Below are positions 21,520 through 33,505 of a stretch of DNA of 64,000 bases, piece after piece. The position numbers were made by a program, and so were the translations under genes. Position 1 is the stretch's first letter. Each line of letters opens with the position of its first letter. Source of the DNA: Aphrophora alni (lineage: Eukaryota; Arthropoda; Insecta; Hemiptera; Aphrophoridae); NCBI GenBank assembly GCA_963513935.1, contig OY740766.1, positions 8,215,000-8,278,999 on the forward strand. The letters run 5' to 3'. Under the pieces are notes generated by a model. It ran no database searches, was not told where the DNA came from, and saw nothing but the letters and a program-made list of their open reading frames with translations.

Positions 21520-23435
21520 GTTTTATATACGCTAAGAAAAATACACCAAATAACTGTAAATATACAATATTAAAGGATAAGACATTGTTTTGACAACTTT
21601 CTTATCCACCCATAAACTAAAACCACAATTTAAGGATACTTGCTATAAGTCGAAATAAGAGTTCCGATTTTTACAAAATTTAATAAAGCAATTTCCAATA
21701 AATTTCGCTAAAATGTAACTCCAGAGAACAAACAAAACATATATTGCTCGACGTCTCCCCAAACATGCGTGTTAGGGCGTTATGGGTTATAAAGGAACCA
21801 CAGAGACGTCCTAAGTTCAAGTATCTTAAAATCGTTCTGAATAGTTCTTTGGTTATTTGTAGGAATAACTTTTAGGATTTTAACAGTGGTTCATTTAATT
21901 TTTGGGCCGATAACTGGCAAGAGTTTTATTTGGATTCTTAGAGGCTACGTTTTGGAATAATTGAATCAAAATTCTTAAAGCGATTTTTTTTTAATTTTTA
22001 CTTATCCCACATATTTTGAGGTTTATAAAAATGAAAAAAAAAAAAAAAAAAAAGAAGAAGAAAAGTTTGGATGTATGATCAAAATATGTTCATATAATTA
22101 GAGATATTTTTTGTCTCACAAATAATTACTTTTAATATTGTAAATACACTTTATAGTGTCCTGGGTGGCATTTTAAGGTTGGATTTGACGAAATATTCCC
22201 ATTTTGATTATTTAAAGCTGTTTGTATAGAAGTATTTTCGTATTTCTGTTGTTGTATGGTCTGTTATTTTGGCTAGCTTAGACCGTGATTTAGCTCGAAT
22301 GTCTTAGATTATCTTTCTACTGATTTTTTTTTTTAATATCTCTCTTATCTATATTTCATAACTACGAACAATTACCAGATAAAGTGTTTATCTGAAGTGC
22401 ACCACCATTTAAGGATTACGCCTGTAGACGCAAAGTGTTTTTTTCTTCGTGAATCTTTGTGTTTAATCTACAGTAAACCCAGGATATTGTGCCTGTTGTG
22501 TGTATGTGTAATTTCTTCAAGTACTTTGACGTAGAAAACATTTTTCTTTCTTTAGAATACCTGCATTTGTTTTTTACATTTGATTAGCGATACTTGGGTG
22601 AACCTTCTTTATCGACAATTAAAGGTGGATGGAATCTATTATTAATTTAAATTACACAAACACTACGCCTAATAAGATTAAAAGTGTTTATCCCATAGCT
22701 CAGTGTAAAAATAGATGTCATTGTAAGATCTTTATTGAATCGGGTCCTTAAAACTAAAATATACTCTTTAACAGCTATCATTGACAAGCATACAAGCGAA
22801 GCTAGTCTGTAATACTATTTACTAGACTTTGAAGAGTTCTGTCCTGTATTTATTTTTCGAAATTCTAAGAAATTTATTTTACAAAATGTCTAATTTTGAT
22901 AATTTATAGTAGATAAAAAAACTCCTAATATCAGTGATTTCTATTGAAACTTCATGTTGGACCCGTACAGAGTAGTTGAACATTTGTTTCCAATTATGAT
23001 AACCTTAAACTTGTTTCAAACTTAACCTCAAAATTACAAACAATTATAAAAACAGCTGTTGCGTAAATATTCCCAAGTTATGTATATTGTTGTTATATTC
23101 ATTATGTTATCAATAAACAAAAAACACAAATTGGTCATAGGGCTGTTATAAAAGACGGCATTTCTCAAAATCATCTCTACCGATTTCTTTAAAACTTAAG
23201 TGAAGCATGAAGATTAATTACCTTAACCCGTGTGCAAAATCGCATGTTGAAAAATATTACAGTTTAGGAAAAGTTGGCAAAAACAAAACAGAACTTTCAC
23301 GGTCGTCATGTTAAGCTCGATTTAATTAAATAAATTTTACTGCAAGGAAGTGTTGTATGACCCAAGCGAAGCAAGCTTTGGTTCTTAATATTTTCTTCAA
23401 AGAACTCCATGATTTTATTATTATTTATAACTGAT
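21520..23435. other. AT-rich stretch, no gene seen
   Basis: Contains a poly(A) run at 22034-22053; no coding or repeat family recognised. Confidence 0.5.
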
Positions 23436-23439
23436 AATT

Positions 23440-23530
23440 ACCGATCTGATATTTTTAGTGAAAATTAGTTTTGGTTCGTTTTTATTTAGTTTTGAGGACG
23501 TGCGAGTGAAAAAGTTTGCGCAATGTTTAC
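23440..23530 (+). repeat. dispersed repeat D, copy 2
   Basis: CTGATATTTTTAGTGAAAAT, TTGGTTCGTTTTTATTTAG and GAGTGAAAAAGTTTGCGCAATG match, in order, the reverse complement of 16370-16460 and 27610-27700. Confidence 0.6.
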
Positions 23531-23534
23531 GCAC

Positions 23535-24540
23535 CATCTATTTAAGATGTTTTCGCTATAATTCTTGCTAATTATCAACATTGAATGCGCTATTTTGAGA
23601 ATGGCTAACTTAACACAACACATGTCATGCAAGCGTACCTGTTGGGGAATAACTCGAGTGTATAAACGTATGACATGTGGCCCTATCGATTCTAACACAG
23701 TGGCTGTGGGAACTCGTTTAGGCATAATTTAGTCTCGCTTCGCTCACTCCCTCACGGAAATTAAATTCATTTAATCAACTACAGAGTTAGCCTTTTTGTC
23801 TGTATGATAAATTGAACTAGTTCGTTGTTCCACAAATCATATAAAGCGGGGGGAGAACGTTACAATAAATCAAGTACTTTTTGGTTAATTGACAATATTT
23901 TGCATAATTTTATTGTGTTTGTTTATGAAAATGTGTTCTGGGACGTTTCATTTACAACGTTTTGTATTGTGATCAAATATTGGGTTCGTGCTTAATGTAC
24001 TGCATAATTAATTTCGGGATGTGAACATGAAATTGTGAATCGTGATTATTTTAAAATGTAGTATAATATCAACTGAGGTGACGTGTTAATGGAGGGGAGG
24101 AGAGGGAGCATCTTACTACCTCAATGTTGGAGAAAAGTTCGAATCTATACTTGGGTAATTCACAAATTACTGTGTAGCTACTGTTAAACGCAGTACAGAA
24201 CATTTCTTGAAATTCCTAACAGGGGGATGTTTATTTCTTGAAGATATAAAAATGTAAATTTACAAAGAGTAACCACAGTGTGACCAAAATCGTGAGAGCA
24301 GTTTTTTAGAAAACCATAAATTGATGATCACCCTCAAAGTTCTGATTTTATGAAAATCTACCAACGAGTTTGGGCTGTAGATCACACCACATGCAACGGG
24401 CGCTAAACAGAAAAACATTATTTTTAAAACCACTTTTTTGGACTCGTAGGACTTCTAATCAGTTATAACCTAAAAAAACATCGATGTTTTGACCCATCTG
24501 AAAACTTGTGAGAGAGTAAAAAGAGCATAGAATAGAGACG
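23535..24540. other. AT-rich stretch, no gene seen
   Basis: No feature recognised; the 79-codon minus frame over 23486-23725 overlaps repeat D. Confidence 0.45.
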
Positions 24541-24544
24541 CCGA

Positions 24545-24690
24545 ACTTTAAGTACGCTAATAGCGTTAGAATCAGGGGGGAACAAGACTTGACAAAGAGA
24601 AAGGCCTGATAGGAAAGTAGAAAAAATCGTATCTAACCTAAGACTAAAAAAAGGTGTAGAAACAACTAGGATACTTTAGAGATTCTGGGG
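24545..24690 (+). repeat. dispersed degenerate repeat R1, copy 2
   Basis: GCTAATAGCGTTAGAATCAGG, GAACAAGACTTGACAAAGAG, GCCTGATAGGAAAG and CAACTAGGATACTTTAG match the order seen in copies 1 (5465) and 3 (36165). Confidence 0.5.
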
Positions 24691-24699
24691 GCATTTTTA

Positions 24700-26040
24700 A
24701 CAAGAAGTTAACACATTTTATATTTATGATAATCAAGAGGCACTAGTTGAAAACGAAGCTTTCATTCAGTCTGTAAATTAAGTAAAGCTTAACTAACAAA
24801 AACACACGACAGTTCAACAATTTTATTTTAAAACAAAATCGATACATTAGTATTGGAGAAAACAAAGAAGATCGTTGAGGAGTAGGATGGACAATGTTAT
24901 CAAAGCAGATTTCAGTTTTCCATTTAGCGACATTGACTAATTCAATATAATTAACAGCCTAAATGGTAAGTGCAAGAAGCTTCTTGAGCAAAATATTGTT
25001 TCATTAAATAAAATATTTTAACGAATTTTCTATGAAACTCAAAATGGTTTTAACTGATATTTGTGAAAACAACAATAAACTGATGAATGTGGAGGTATCA
25101 TTTTTTGTCAAGGGGGGTCAGGTGACTAAAATTTGAAAAAAAAAATTGGATTTAAAAAAATATATATTATTCTATGAAACTTTAGGTTTAATTTGCTTTA
25201 AGTTTTATTTAATTCTGAGCAATAGTTTTCTAGTTACGAATTTTAGAAGATACGCATGTGCAACATTTTTCAGCGCTGTCAATCAAAGACTAATTTATTT
25301 ATTTCATAATGACGAAATCATTCATTTACGATAGTGTGTATGTATTACAAGTTACATTACTTTAGTCATATTTAGTTTATGTATTACAAGTTAAACTTTG
25401 GTCATAAAATATGAAGAGGATGAGTACCCAGACAACCCTTCCTATGGAGCTGGGATATACTAAGGTAGAAATATTTACTTATTTTTATAGTAGCCTAACT
25501 TTAGCTTGCGATTCCCGTAAATTACATTTTTTACCATTCAATGTACCTTTTCTTGAGAACCGCTAAAGATACAAGGATGAATTTTGTTTTGTTTTGTTCA
25601 GTTTACTTAGCTGCTTATTTTAAGCAGGCAGATTTTTTTTATTACTCCTAGTTTAAGAGTAAATAATAGTTTAGTTTTTTAAAAAAATTTATATTTTTTA
25701 AAAAAATTGCTAAAAATTTATTTTTACTTTAATAGGACATTTCCTCTGTTTAAAATATAGTCAAAGGTGCTACCTTTAAGTTAAAAAAAAATAAGTAAGA
25801 TATCACCTTTAGTTTTTGAGAAAAGGTACATTAAAGGTACACATATTAACATGGCGGAGATAGGAAAACATCCCCTCAGTAAAACTTATCACAAGAAAAT
25901 TATAAATAAAGATTCAAATTTAATGTTTCATTCGATATTTTTTTATGTGTACTCGTTATGCCTGGCCTAGCCATGTCGATAATCATTAATTTCAAACTGT
26001 ATACCTGTTACCAAAACTGGACAGACAATATTCCGCATTG
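24700..26040. other. AT-rich stretch, no gene seen
   Basis: Contains a near-duplicate GTATGTATTACAAGTTA pair (25336 and 25379) only. Confidence 0.5.
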
Positions 26041-26043
26041 CAA

Positions 26044-26940
26044 TACAGGGTGATTAAAAGTCTCTTGACATTTAAAAATAATTATTTAAAATGTAGAATT
26101 ACACACCACATATAAACAACAAAATCTAAGTAGAGCGAGCAGCTCATAGTCTAGCTAGGTGATGCGCGGCTAATCCATCTAAAATCTAAAGTCCCTTGTC
26201 ATCGCTAACTAATGTATCTTATTTTCAGATAATCTTGAAGAATGTTCACAATTGAACAACTAATAACCGTTGTTTCGGCTGGACTGCGAGAGAAGTCCAA
26301 CAAGTTTTTTTTTTCAGTGATGAATCCACATTTCACACTTGTGTCAAGGTGAAGAAGCACAACTGTCGAATTGGTGCTGAAGAACAACCAAAGCAGTTCA
26401 AGAGTGGGAACGTGACACACCTAAAGTGAATGTGTGGATGGGAGTGACCAAAACTAAGATATACGGACTTTTCATGTTTGCCGAAAGACGATTACAGGAA
26501 CAATTTACTTAGACTTGCTTCAACAGTATCTGGAACCATAACTGGAACAGGGTGGCGCACCTCCGCACTTTGCAATCATAGTTCGAGATTATTTGGAGGA
26601 AATATTTTCTGGTAGATGGATCAAATAGACTACTCGCTCTCCTGACGTGATGCCCTTGGTCTTTTATTGTTTGTAGGTTTTATAAATTCAAAGGTGTACC
26701 AAGTAAAGATTAACAGCCTACACCAGTTGATACATCGAATAACTGATGGAGCAGGAAAAACAACACGAGAAAAGTTGAAAACTTGTTTCGTGCCACACAA
26801 GAGAGATGGGAGCTGTGCGTAGATTTGCAGGGTCACCACATTGAAATGTGTTAATTTATTTCCTTCAAGTAGTGTGTAACTTTTATTTTTTAAATAAAAA
26901 ATTCTTCTTTAAAATGTCGAGACTTTTGAATCACCCTGTA
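26044..26940 (+). mobile_element. Tc1/mariner element, 893 bp, defective
   Basis: The element 26046-26938 is flanked by TA at both ends. Terminal repeats are about 28 bp: CAGGGTGATTAAAAGTCTCTT.GACATT against CAGGGTGATTCAAAAGTCTC.GACATT. The interior holds a decayed transposase without its N-terminal DNA-binding region. Length is well below the ~1.3 kb of a full element, consistent with internal deletion. Confidence 0.9.
26258..26860 (+). pseudogene. mariner-type transposase, C-terminal two thirds, decayed
   Basis: Reading through several frameshifts, the order is FSDESTFHTCVKVKKHNCRI (first catalytic Asp region), P.VNVWMGV.KTKIYGLF.FAE, YLDLLQQYLEP, GAPPHFAI..RDYLEEIF.GRW (near the second Asp), RSPDV.PL (third acidic site), then SKVYQVKINSLHQLIHRITD and a C-terminal GGHIEM-like end. 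These are the conserved blocks of the DDE/D transposase of the mariner superfamily. The QQDG aspartate segment and the helix-turn-helix domain are missing. Not functional. Confidence 0.85.
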
Positions 26941-26944
26941 TAAG

Positions 26945-27600
26945 TAAACCACAGCTCCAACCCACGAATCGTCTAACTTATCCATTACATAGCTGAAACT
27001 ACAAAACTAAGTGATTGTAAGAGCCATACATAATAGCATACGTCAACTTTTTTTTTCAACGATTTTATTTGCTTACTTGTAACATTTTGACAAAGAGATT
27101 GCTATAATAAATTCTTCTCTCCAGGTCTTCATTAGCCAACTCAACTAGTCACGATTGATATATCGAAGCGGTACACAACTAGATATCGAAGCAAGTAATC
27201 GATATTTTCTATCTTACGCTGAACTTTAATAAAACGAATAAGCTGGATATAATCGTTTATACTGGATAGGTTATTTTTAAACGCCAATCAAACTTGGAAA
27301 ACTGTTGTAACCCAATATTTTACTTTTAAATAGCAAACTGTTCTTATTGCGTAATTTATAATATAGACATTGTAACTGTTGTGATATCCCCAATGGACAG
27401 TGGAGAAATTTATTTATTTATTCCATAATTAAACACAACATAAAAGATAATACATACATTAAAAACACTACTATAGAAACAAAGAATACAATAAATCCAA
27501 TACATTTTTTTTTAAATATATTTGTGGATTGTAAATCGGAAATCGACCCTATATGGACATAAACCTGTTCGGAGGTACGAATCGTAAGTAAAATAAACAA
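26945..27600. other. AT-rich stretch, no gene seen
   Basis: No feature recognised. Confidence 0.45.
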
Positions 27601-27604
27601 TAAA

Positions 27605-27995
27605 TAAAATTGCACAAACTTTCTCACTCCCACAAACTCAAAACCAAATAAAAACGAACCACAAGAATTAATCAATACTTAAAAATATCAGCTGATTAGT
27701 TGTCAATAAAAAAAAAGTGAAAATGGACCATAGACTCCATCTTTGAACAAAAATCATTCCGAAACTTCAAAAACTTATCCGTTACATCAAAACTAATGAA
27801 ACATTTTATATTGTCTAGCAGCAATTTTGAGTTTAAAAAATCATATATTTTTAACGGTAAATAATATGAAGTTGAAGTTTTAGATGCTACTTAGTGTTAT
27901 AAAGACACAATTTATGAAAAATAATCAACGCATTTCAAAATGGCGTCTACTTAAACTTTTTAACATCGAATATCTGAAAAAACCGTTAATTTTAC
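27605..27995 (-). repeat. dispersed repeat D, copy 3
   Basis: TGCACAAACTTTCTCACTCC, CAAAACCAAATAAAAACGAACC and AAAAATATCAGCTGATTAGTTGTCA match copy 1 in order. The right part (27930-28000) carries AAAATGGCGTC and TCGAATATCTGAAAAAACCG, also found near 9268 and 31250. Confidence 0.55.
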
Positions 27996-28010
27996 AAAAA
28001 GGCAAATATA

Positions 28011-28696
28011 TTTTGTCTACAGTTGTTGACAAAGTGGCATTTTGTTCATTTAAATTAGTTAAAACAGCTGATTTCTCAACAGTTTCACTTTGCCCACTAC
28101 TTTGCCCACTCCGAATGGCAACCGAACAAAACGAAATTTAGGTTAAGTTTATTTGAATTGATTTATAATATACAGGAAATGTCCCGTATGTAGGTTAGAT
28201 TAATTCTTACATGTAAAATAACATAAATAAACAACAAAACAACGTTTTAAAGTTGAAAAATGAAGTAATTATTCATGAAGATGATTGAAATTATATGTAC
28301 AAGGAGAGTATTTTTCGTTTGCCAAGTTTTGAAGTTGACAATCCCGTTTCCTCAACAATATACCTAAGTTTTTGTAATATTCATAAATAACCTCAGTTTT
28401 GACGTGAGAACTTCTACTCAGTGTTGATGTGTTGTTTAGCACTACTGCTATATTTTGTGTGGTTAGTTTTAAAATATGGACAGTTCAGAGGATGAAAACC
28501 TGTCAAATACCCCGCCTAAATTAGCGGAAAAAGCTAACAACGTTGTACTAAATCTCCTTCCTGTCAAATCAAGAAAAAGTACGACCGCCAGTATGAATTG
28601 TTTTTATTGCCAAAATAACAACTGTAGACAAAGTGTAATGTGCAATTCGTGAGCAAAGTGTCTTTTTTAAACTCAATAAAATTTGTGCAACTAGTG
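28011..28696 (+). mobile_element. recombinase-like non-autonomous element, copy 1
   Basis: A 686-bp unit shared with 50411-51157 (same strand) and 46193-46814 (opposite strand). The left end is TTTTGTCTACAGTTGTTGAC, then AAAGTGGCATTTTGTTC; two tandem ACTTTGCCCACT motifs follow. About 350 bp of conserved non-coding leader precede a short ORF (28476-28652). After the ORF comes AACAACTGTAGACAAAGTG, the inverse of the left tip, then the motif GTGAGCAAAGTG and the end GTGCAACTAGTG. The terminal palindrome seen in the other copies is collapsed here. Superfamily not certain; see the ORF. Confidence 0.8.
28476..28652 (+). CDS. 58-codon ORF, tyrosine-recombinase-like N-terminus
   Basis: ATG at 28476 to TGA at 28650. 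The protein starts MDSSEDENLSNTPPKLAEK, then VVLNLLPVKSRK, after which this copy shifts frame relative to copy 3. The LPxKSRxxYxxxYxxF pattern (complete in copy 3) is typical of the SAM-like core-binding N-terminal domain of insect phage-integrase-type (Crypton-like) recombinases. Here the coding sequence ends where the element's end begins, so it is the truncated head of a recombinase, not an enzyme. The R-H-R-Y catalytic domain is absent. The conserved ATG and leader across two copies suggest the parental gene began here. Confidence 0.5.
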   Translation: MDSSEDENLSNTPPKLAEKANNVVLNLLPVKSRKSTTASMNCFYCQNNNCRQSVMCNS

Positions 28697-29085
28697 AAAT
28701 ATATTTTTCTTTTTTAACAACAAACAAAATGTTTTTATTAATTATTCTTTCTGTAGCTTAAAGGATAATTTAATCATCAACAAAACTTTGAAAACATTAA
28801 ATCTAGGTAATTGTCTACAACATTCAAGATTAGCATAGAACGAAAATCTGTGATGAATTCAGCAAATTTTTACCTCCAAATCTTCTTGTAGCTTATAAGA
28901 CAATTGACTTATCAATACACCCAATAATAGGGAGAAACAGGATGTACTCGATTAGGAATATTCTAGAATTATCATTTTCTACTAAACTAATGAATGTATT
29001 TTGTTACTTCAAAAGTGTCTTCCAATATGATCTAACTCTTTCAAACTAAGGTAGATAGTAAACAATTTCATGTTTTTACGCCACT
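28697..29085. other. AT-rich stretch, no gene seen
   Basis: No feature recognised. Confidence 0.45.
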
Positions 29086-29238
29086 AAATTCCACAAGCAT
29101 GTACACTCCATAATTACCAACATATCTCAGATGGTCCACCTAACCTAACCTAAATTCCACAGCCATGTACACTCCATAATTACCAACATATCTCAGATGG
29201 TCCACCTAACCTAACCTAACCTAACCTAACCTAACCTA
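29086..29238 (-). repeat. 55-bp duplication with TTAGG (CCTAA) at its junctions
   Basis: AAATTCCACA.GCATGTACAC through GATGGTCCACC occurs at 29086-29140 and 29152-29206, nearly identical. Copy 1 is followed by two CCTAA units (29141-29151) and copy 2 by about six (29207-29238). The repeats lie in the opposite orientation to those at 11.4 and 54.1 kb. Confidence 0.9.
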
Positions 29239-29469
29239 TCGTGTTGAAATTATATACACTAACTGTATATGGAGTTAAGTGGAAAAAAGATCAAATGGTC
29301 CTAACATCTCCCTTACAAAAACATATAAAACAGTATATGATTTATATATAAGAATATGTAAAAAAATCATATTTCTCAAAATTACACCTGCTTGTTTAGG
29401 TTGTGTATGAGTTGACTTAAAGATGCATTCGACTGAAACCGCCAATTGTTCTTTTCAAAATATAGCATT

Positions 29470-29720
29470 GTTACGTCACGACCCTTGTTAACCGATGCTA
29501 AGGACCTCCTGCAAGTCATGTTATGCTAGGCTAAAGAAGGAAATGTATAATTGGTGTCCCACAGGGTTGTCTACTGGAACCAATTTTGTTTTTGTAATGG
29601 AATAATAGTTCAAGTATTTACTAACGGTAGATTTTTTTTAATTACCTGTTTATTCTCCGGCTCTGCGCTAAGCGTAGACAAAGCCGTACATCCTAAAAAT
29701 AATAACAATGACAACAAAAT
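29470..29720 (+). pseudogene. LINE reverse transcriptase fragment
   Basis: A frame reads IGVPQGCLLEPILFL at about 29553-29597, the RT motif B block (IGVPQGSVLGPLLFL), followed after frameshift by CLFSGSALSVDKAV at about 29648-29690, where the motif C region and following helix (FADDTTxYxSGxxxxxV) would be. The YADD/FADD box itself is lost. Only ~80 residues can be followed. Jockey/CR1 group likely; the exact clade is not resolvable. Confidence 0.55.
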
Positions 29721-29867
29721 AACGCGAAACTATGGAATTCTTTGGGTGTTTATTTACTCCTGGATTCGGAACTTTAGAAGTTGTGTATTATTTCATAACA
29801 AATTCATCCAATAACTTTAAATAGAATTGTTGGAAGTTGTTTCAAAGGTTCATAACATTAAATAAGC

Positions 29868-30170
29868 AGTAAAAATAATAATATCTCCAAATCAAATATA
29901 TTCCTCCCAAAAATGTCAGTTCGATAAGTAAAATTGTATATGGACGCTATCTTTGAACAAATATTTATACATAGCTTAAAATTGCTTCGTTTATGCCGTA
30001 AAAGCGACTTCAGAGTAAAAATCGTGTATAAGCAAGACTTTAATGACGGAAATTGAGGTTCTTTTTCTTTTTTTGTCAATTATTCTTGAACCAAAATATA
30101 TTTGAATTGAATTTTTCACACATCTTTGTGTCACTAATCTTCACATTTAATTCAATTGGAACGAAATCGG
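29868..30170 (-). repeat. dispersed repeat D, copy 4 (partial)
   Basis: AAAAATGTCAGTTCGATAAG, GACGCTATCTTTGAACAAA, TTTGTCAATTATTCTTGAACC and TTTTTCACACATCTTTGTGT appear in the family order seen at 16440-16740. Confidence 0.5.
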
Positions 30171-30479
30171 TACGGCATAAAACACCGGCATTATTAATTC
30201 TCCCTACTTTCCGAACTCAAACTCCATTTCATCAACATAACTCATCGCTTTCACATTGGATTATTCAATAAATTGATTAATTTCTCTAAACAATCAGGGT
30301 CATTTGTGTTAAATGCTGTTGCAATACCACTAGAGATCAAAATTGATGGTAAAATGTGTGATTTTAAACTTTGCTACCAACTTTGCCAACTTTAAAAAAA
30401 CATCTACATGAAACTTTGTTGTCTACGGTATCTATATATCATTATTAAACAATGCAAAAACAATATACAAATTTTGTTT

Positions 30480-30830
30480 CTCGTTGATAGTCAAATCAAA
30501 ATAAAAAGGAACCGAAACTAAATGTAGCCAAAAATGTCAATTCTGTAGCTGTCAATTAAAAACTGAAAACGAGTCAAAATCTTTGAAAAAAAAACTTATA
30601 TGAGGTCTAAACATAATTTGCTTAAATGAAACTGCCAACCAAAGTTAATTTTCATTTTCTTTACAATTATTCCTGAACCGTAATATTTTTTTACTTGCAA
30701 TTTTTACGTGGATTTGAGTTATTCATCTTCATGTTTCAATAAAATTTTAACTAAATTGGTGGAACATATTTTGAGAAATTTGTGTTCTATAACAACTTTA
30801 TTGATTTTTTACTGAAAACTCACACACTGG
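30480..30830 (-). repeat. dispersed repeat D, copy 5 (partial)
   Basis: AAATAAAAAGGAACCGAAAC, CAAAAATGTCAATTCTGTAG, TTCTTTACAATTATTCCTGA and TTTTTACGTGGATTTGAGTT match the family in order. Confidence 0.5.
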
Positions 30831-30839
30831 CATATTTTG

Positions 30840-31366
30840 AAGAACGAAAAATCATTGAAGTAGGCTACAATATTCACTTGCTATACAAACCTTATAGCTA
30901 AGCTAAGCTTCGTAACTGCCTCAACTGTAGTTTTTTAAACACATTAATTAATCAAACACATATCCAATTTAACAAAAATTACCATTTTGAAATGGTGAAG
31001 ATAACATTTTTTATTTTGTATCTTTCCGGGTAATGAATTTTATTATTAATAATTATTATCATAACTAAAACAGCATTTTAGTTTTAGGTAATCCATGGAT
31101 GTTGTAGACAATTACCAAGAAAGGATATTTTCTATTTTTATCACTAATTCTGTTATCCTCTGACAATCGGAAACAATTGTAAAAACAGTTTTGTTTGTTG
31201 TTAAAAGGGAAAAATATTTTGTATCTTGTAAATTCTTTATAAAATTAACGGCTTTCGAGATATTCAACTTTTATTTCAAACTACCGCCATTTTGAAAATA
31301 TGCAAAATAAAAATTTTGCTATTAGTAAACTTATGTTAACGTAACATTTAAAGTGCGTATACCATA
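30840..31366. other. AT-rich stretch, minor repeat debris
   Basis: The part at 31240-31310 resembles, in inverse orientation, the CAAAATGG..GAATATCTCGAAAACCG segments near 9268 and 27930. No gene seen. Confidence 0.4.
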
Positions 31367-32148
31367 TACCATGTGTCCAAAACGTCCCCCCCCCTTCTTA
31401 TTTTTTTTATTAATGGAAATAGACAGATTTGCTTTGGGGAAAGTTTAGATAAACAAAGGAGGAGTTTTTTGGAGTATCAAAATTTTCAACCCTTACCCCC
31501 AAAATGTGGTAGTTAAGGGGTAAGTCAAGATTTTTAAATAGCAACCCCTATTGAGTGATACCTTATTTTAAAGGTCTTTTCAATATAAGAATAATGGCGC
31601 AAACTAGAGGTCTCTAAGTTTATCTTATCCAACATAGCGACCAATCGAATTGTGAATGTTAACCTACATTACAATGTGTTGTTTTTATTACATTACAAAC
31701 TGCTCTATGTTGGTAAAATTATGGTAAGAGCCTTACCTTGTGTTTTTTATCTCATATTAAGTTCTTGAAATGGCTACCATTTACTTTTTAGCGGAAATAG
31801 ATTCTGGACACGAAAGCTTGTTGTACATTTCGTAACATTTCCGGTCTAATTATTAACGTAAAATTCACAATTCGATGGGTTGCTATGTTGGGTAGGATGA
31901 ACTTAGATACCTCTGGTTTGCGCCATTATTCTTATTTTGAAAAGACCTTTAAAATGAGGTATCACTCAATAAGGGTTGCTATTTAAAATTCTTGACATAC
32001 CCCCAAACTACCCCATTTTGGGGGTAAGGGTTGAAAATTTTGATACTTCAAAAAACTCCTCTGGTTATCTAAACTTTCCCCAAAGCAAATCTGTCTATTT
32101 CTATTAATAAAAAAAATAAGAGGGGTGGTACTTTATGGACACATGGTA
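31367..32148. mobile_element. mariner-type element with ~285-bp inverted repeats
   Basis: The element 31369-32146 lies between TA duplications (31367-31368, 32147-32148). The left arm 31369-31656 and right arm 31864-32146 are long inverted repeats, roughly nine tenths identical, starting CCATGTGTCC. The arms include CAACCCTTACCCCCAAAATG, a G-rich block, and TAGCAACCCCTATTGAGTGA, which is shared with the different mariner at 48484. The ~207-bp centre has no open frame matching a transposase, so it is non-autonomous. A stem formed by one strand would be exceptionally long. Confidence 0.85.
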
Positions 32149-32149
32149 T

Positions 32150-33310
32150 ATACGAAATTAACATCTTATCTCTTTCCATAGTCGAGTTTTTTTACGTTTT
32201 ATTAAGTTTTTTTATAATGATGACAACTAATACGTAGAGGCCATACTTGAGCTAAAATTGTAAAAGTTAATTTTAAGAAAATCGTAATTTTGTGGGTTTT
32301 TTCCTTATGACAACTACCCATATATTGATATTATGGCCAAAATATACACGCAAATCAAATTTGGTTACATTCTGCATTTACAGACAACAGACAACAAGAT
32401 GGTATAAACTTTTTTTTTTTTTACAAAGACAATCCCAAAACTGTTACATCCGTAAAAAGTTCAACATTAATTTGTGACCCATCATATAACATTTTCTATG
32501 ACGTATATGTGAGAACGTTAAAAATTAATCGATCTTAACGAATTCCAATGGCAGCGGAGGTTCATTTTCGTTTATAGTCATTTTATTCTCAAACACTAGC
32601 TTTTGTTCTTATAATGTTATATTTTATCATATAAGTTAGAAGAAATCCCACAATAAAGATTAACACAAAACACAATACAATCCTACAGTAAATACTAATT
32701 AATGATCATTGATTGGCGAGTAAGCGAACGACTCTTCTAGTTAGTTTTAATAATCCTGTATGTAAGTCCAATTAAACTGTCCTGTTTTTCCTGTTAAACA
32801 TTAAATTAATTGTGTACTTTAACATCTTCATTTGTAGCTTTTTACCTTTAGAAGTTGTTTCCTAACCCAACGGAAGAGATTCCCCGTAATTACGAAGTAA
32901 TAAAATAATAAAGTCTATTAAATTGGTTAAGCCTATTTGTAAGTCGTTTAATTAAAATGACGTTCACAAAAAACTCTTTTATTTATTTGCAAAGCAATGT
33001 TGTTTATTATTTGATGTATATATGTACACTACCTAAACCCAGGATAAGAATTTTAGTTTTAAAAGTTGATAGGCACCATCATGGTACTCACCGAGCCCAT
33101 TTAACAAAGATCCTCTACTGTAAATCCAATGCCCAAAGTTAATTTCTCAAACCTTGTACTTAAATTGCATTGGTAGACCAAGTACATTGAGTCTTACCCA
33201 GTACATATAGTAAAAGGTAAGTTTGTTTAAAACAATTAATTGTTAAAACAAATATCCAAGAATAAAACATTTTAAAAATATTGTTTTACACCTGAAAAAA
33301 CCCCATAAAA
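32150..33310. other. AT-rich stretch, no gene seen
   Basis: No feature recognised. Confidence 0.45.
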
Positions 33311-33311
33311 T

Positions 33312-33505
33312 ACAGAATGTTCCATAACAAATTTCAAAGTTGGCCGCCATATTGGAAAATGGCGGCAATTTTTAACATTTTACAAAATGGATTTAAACTT
33401 CATCGAAGAGGAAGGAAGGTTCCCCATTTAAAGTACTCTATCAACTTTATAATTCAAAAGTTAGCTATTGTAACATTTTAAGTGGGACCCAGTAGTCAAG
33501 TAAAA
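33312..33505. mobile_element. short mariner-like MITE relic
   Basis: Begins TACAGAATGTTCCATAAC and ends AACATTTTAAGTGGGACCCAGTA. The internal blocks AAAATGGCGGCAATTTTTAAC, AGGTTCCCCATTTAAAGTAC and CAAAAGTTAGCTATTG are shared with 62024-62164. Ends are poorly matched to each other, so assignment rests on TA-proximal CAG/CTG ends and on the second copy. Confidence 0.5.
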
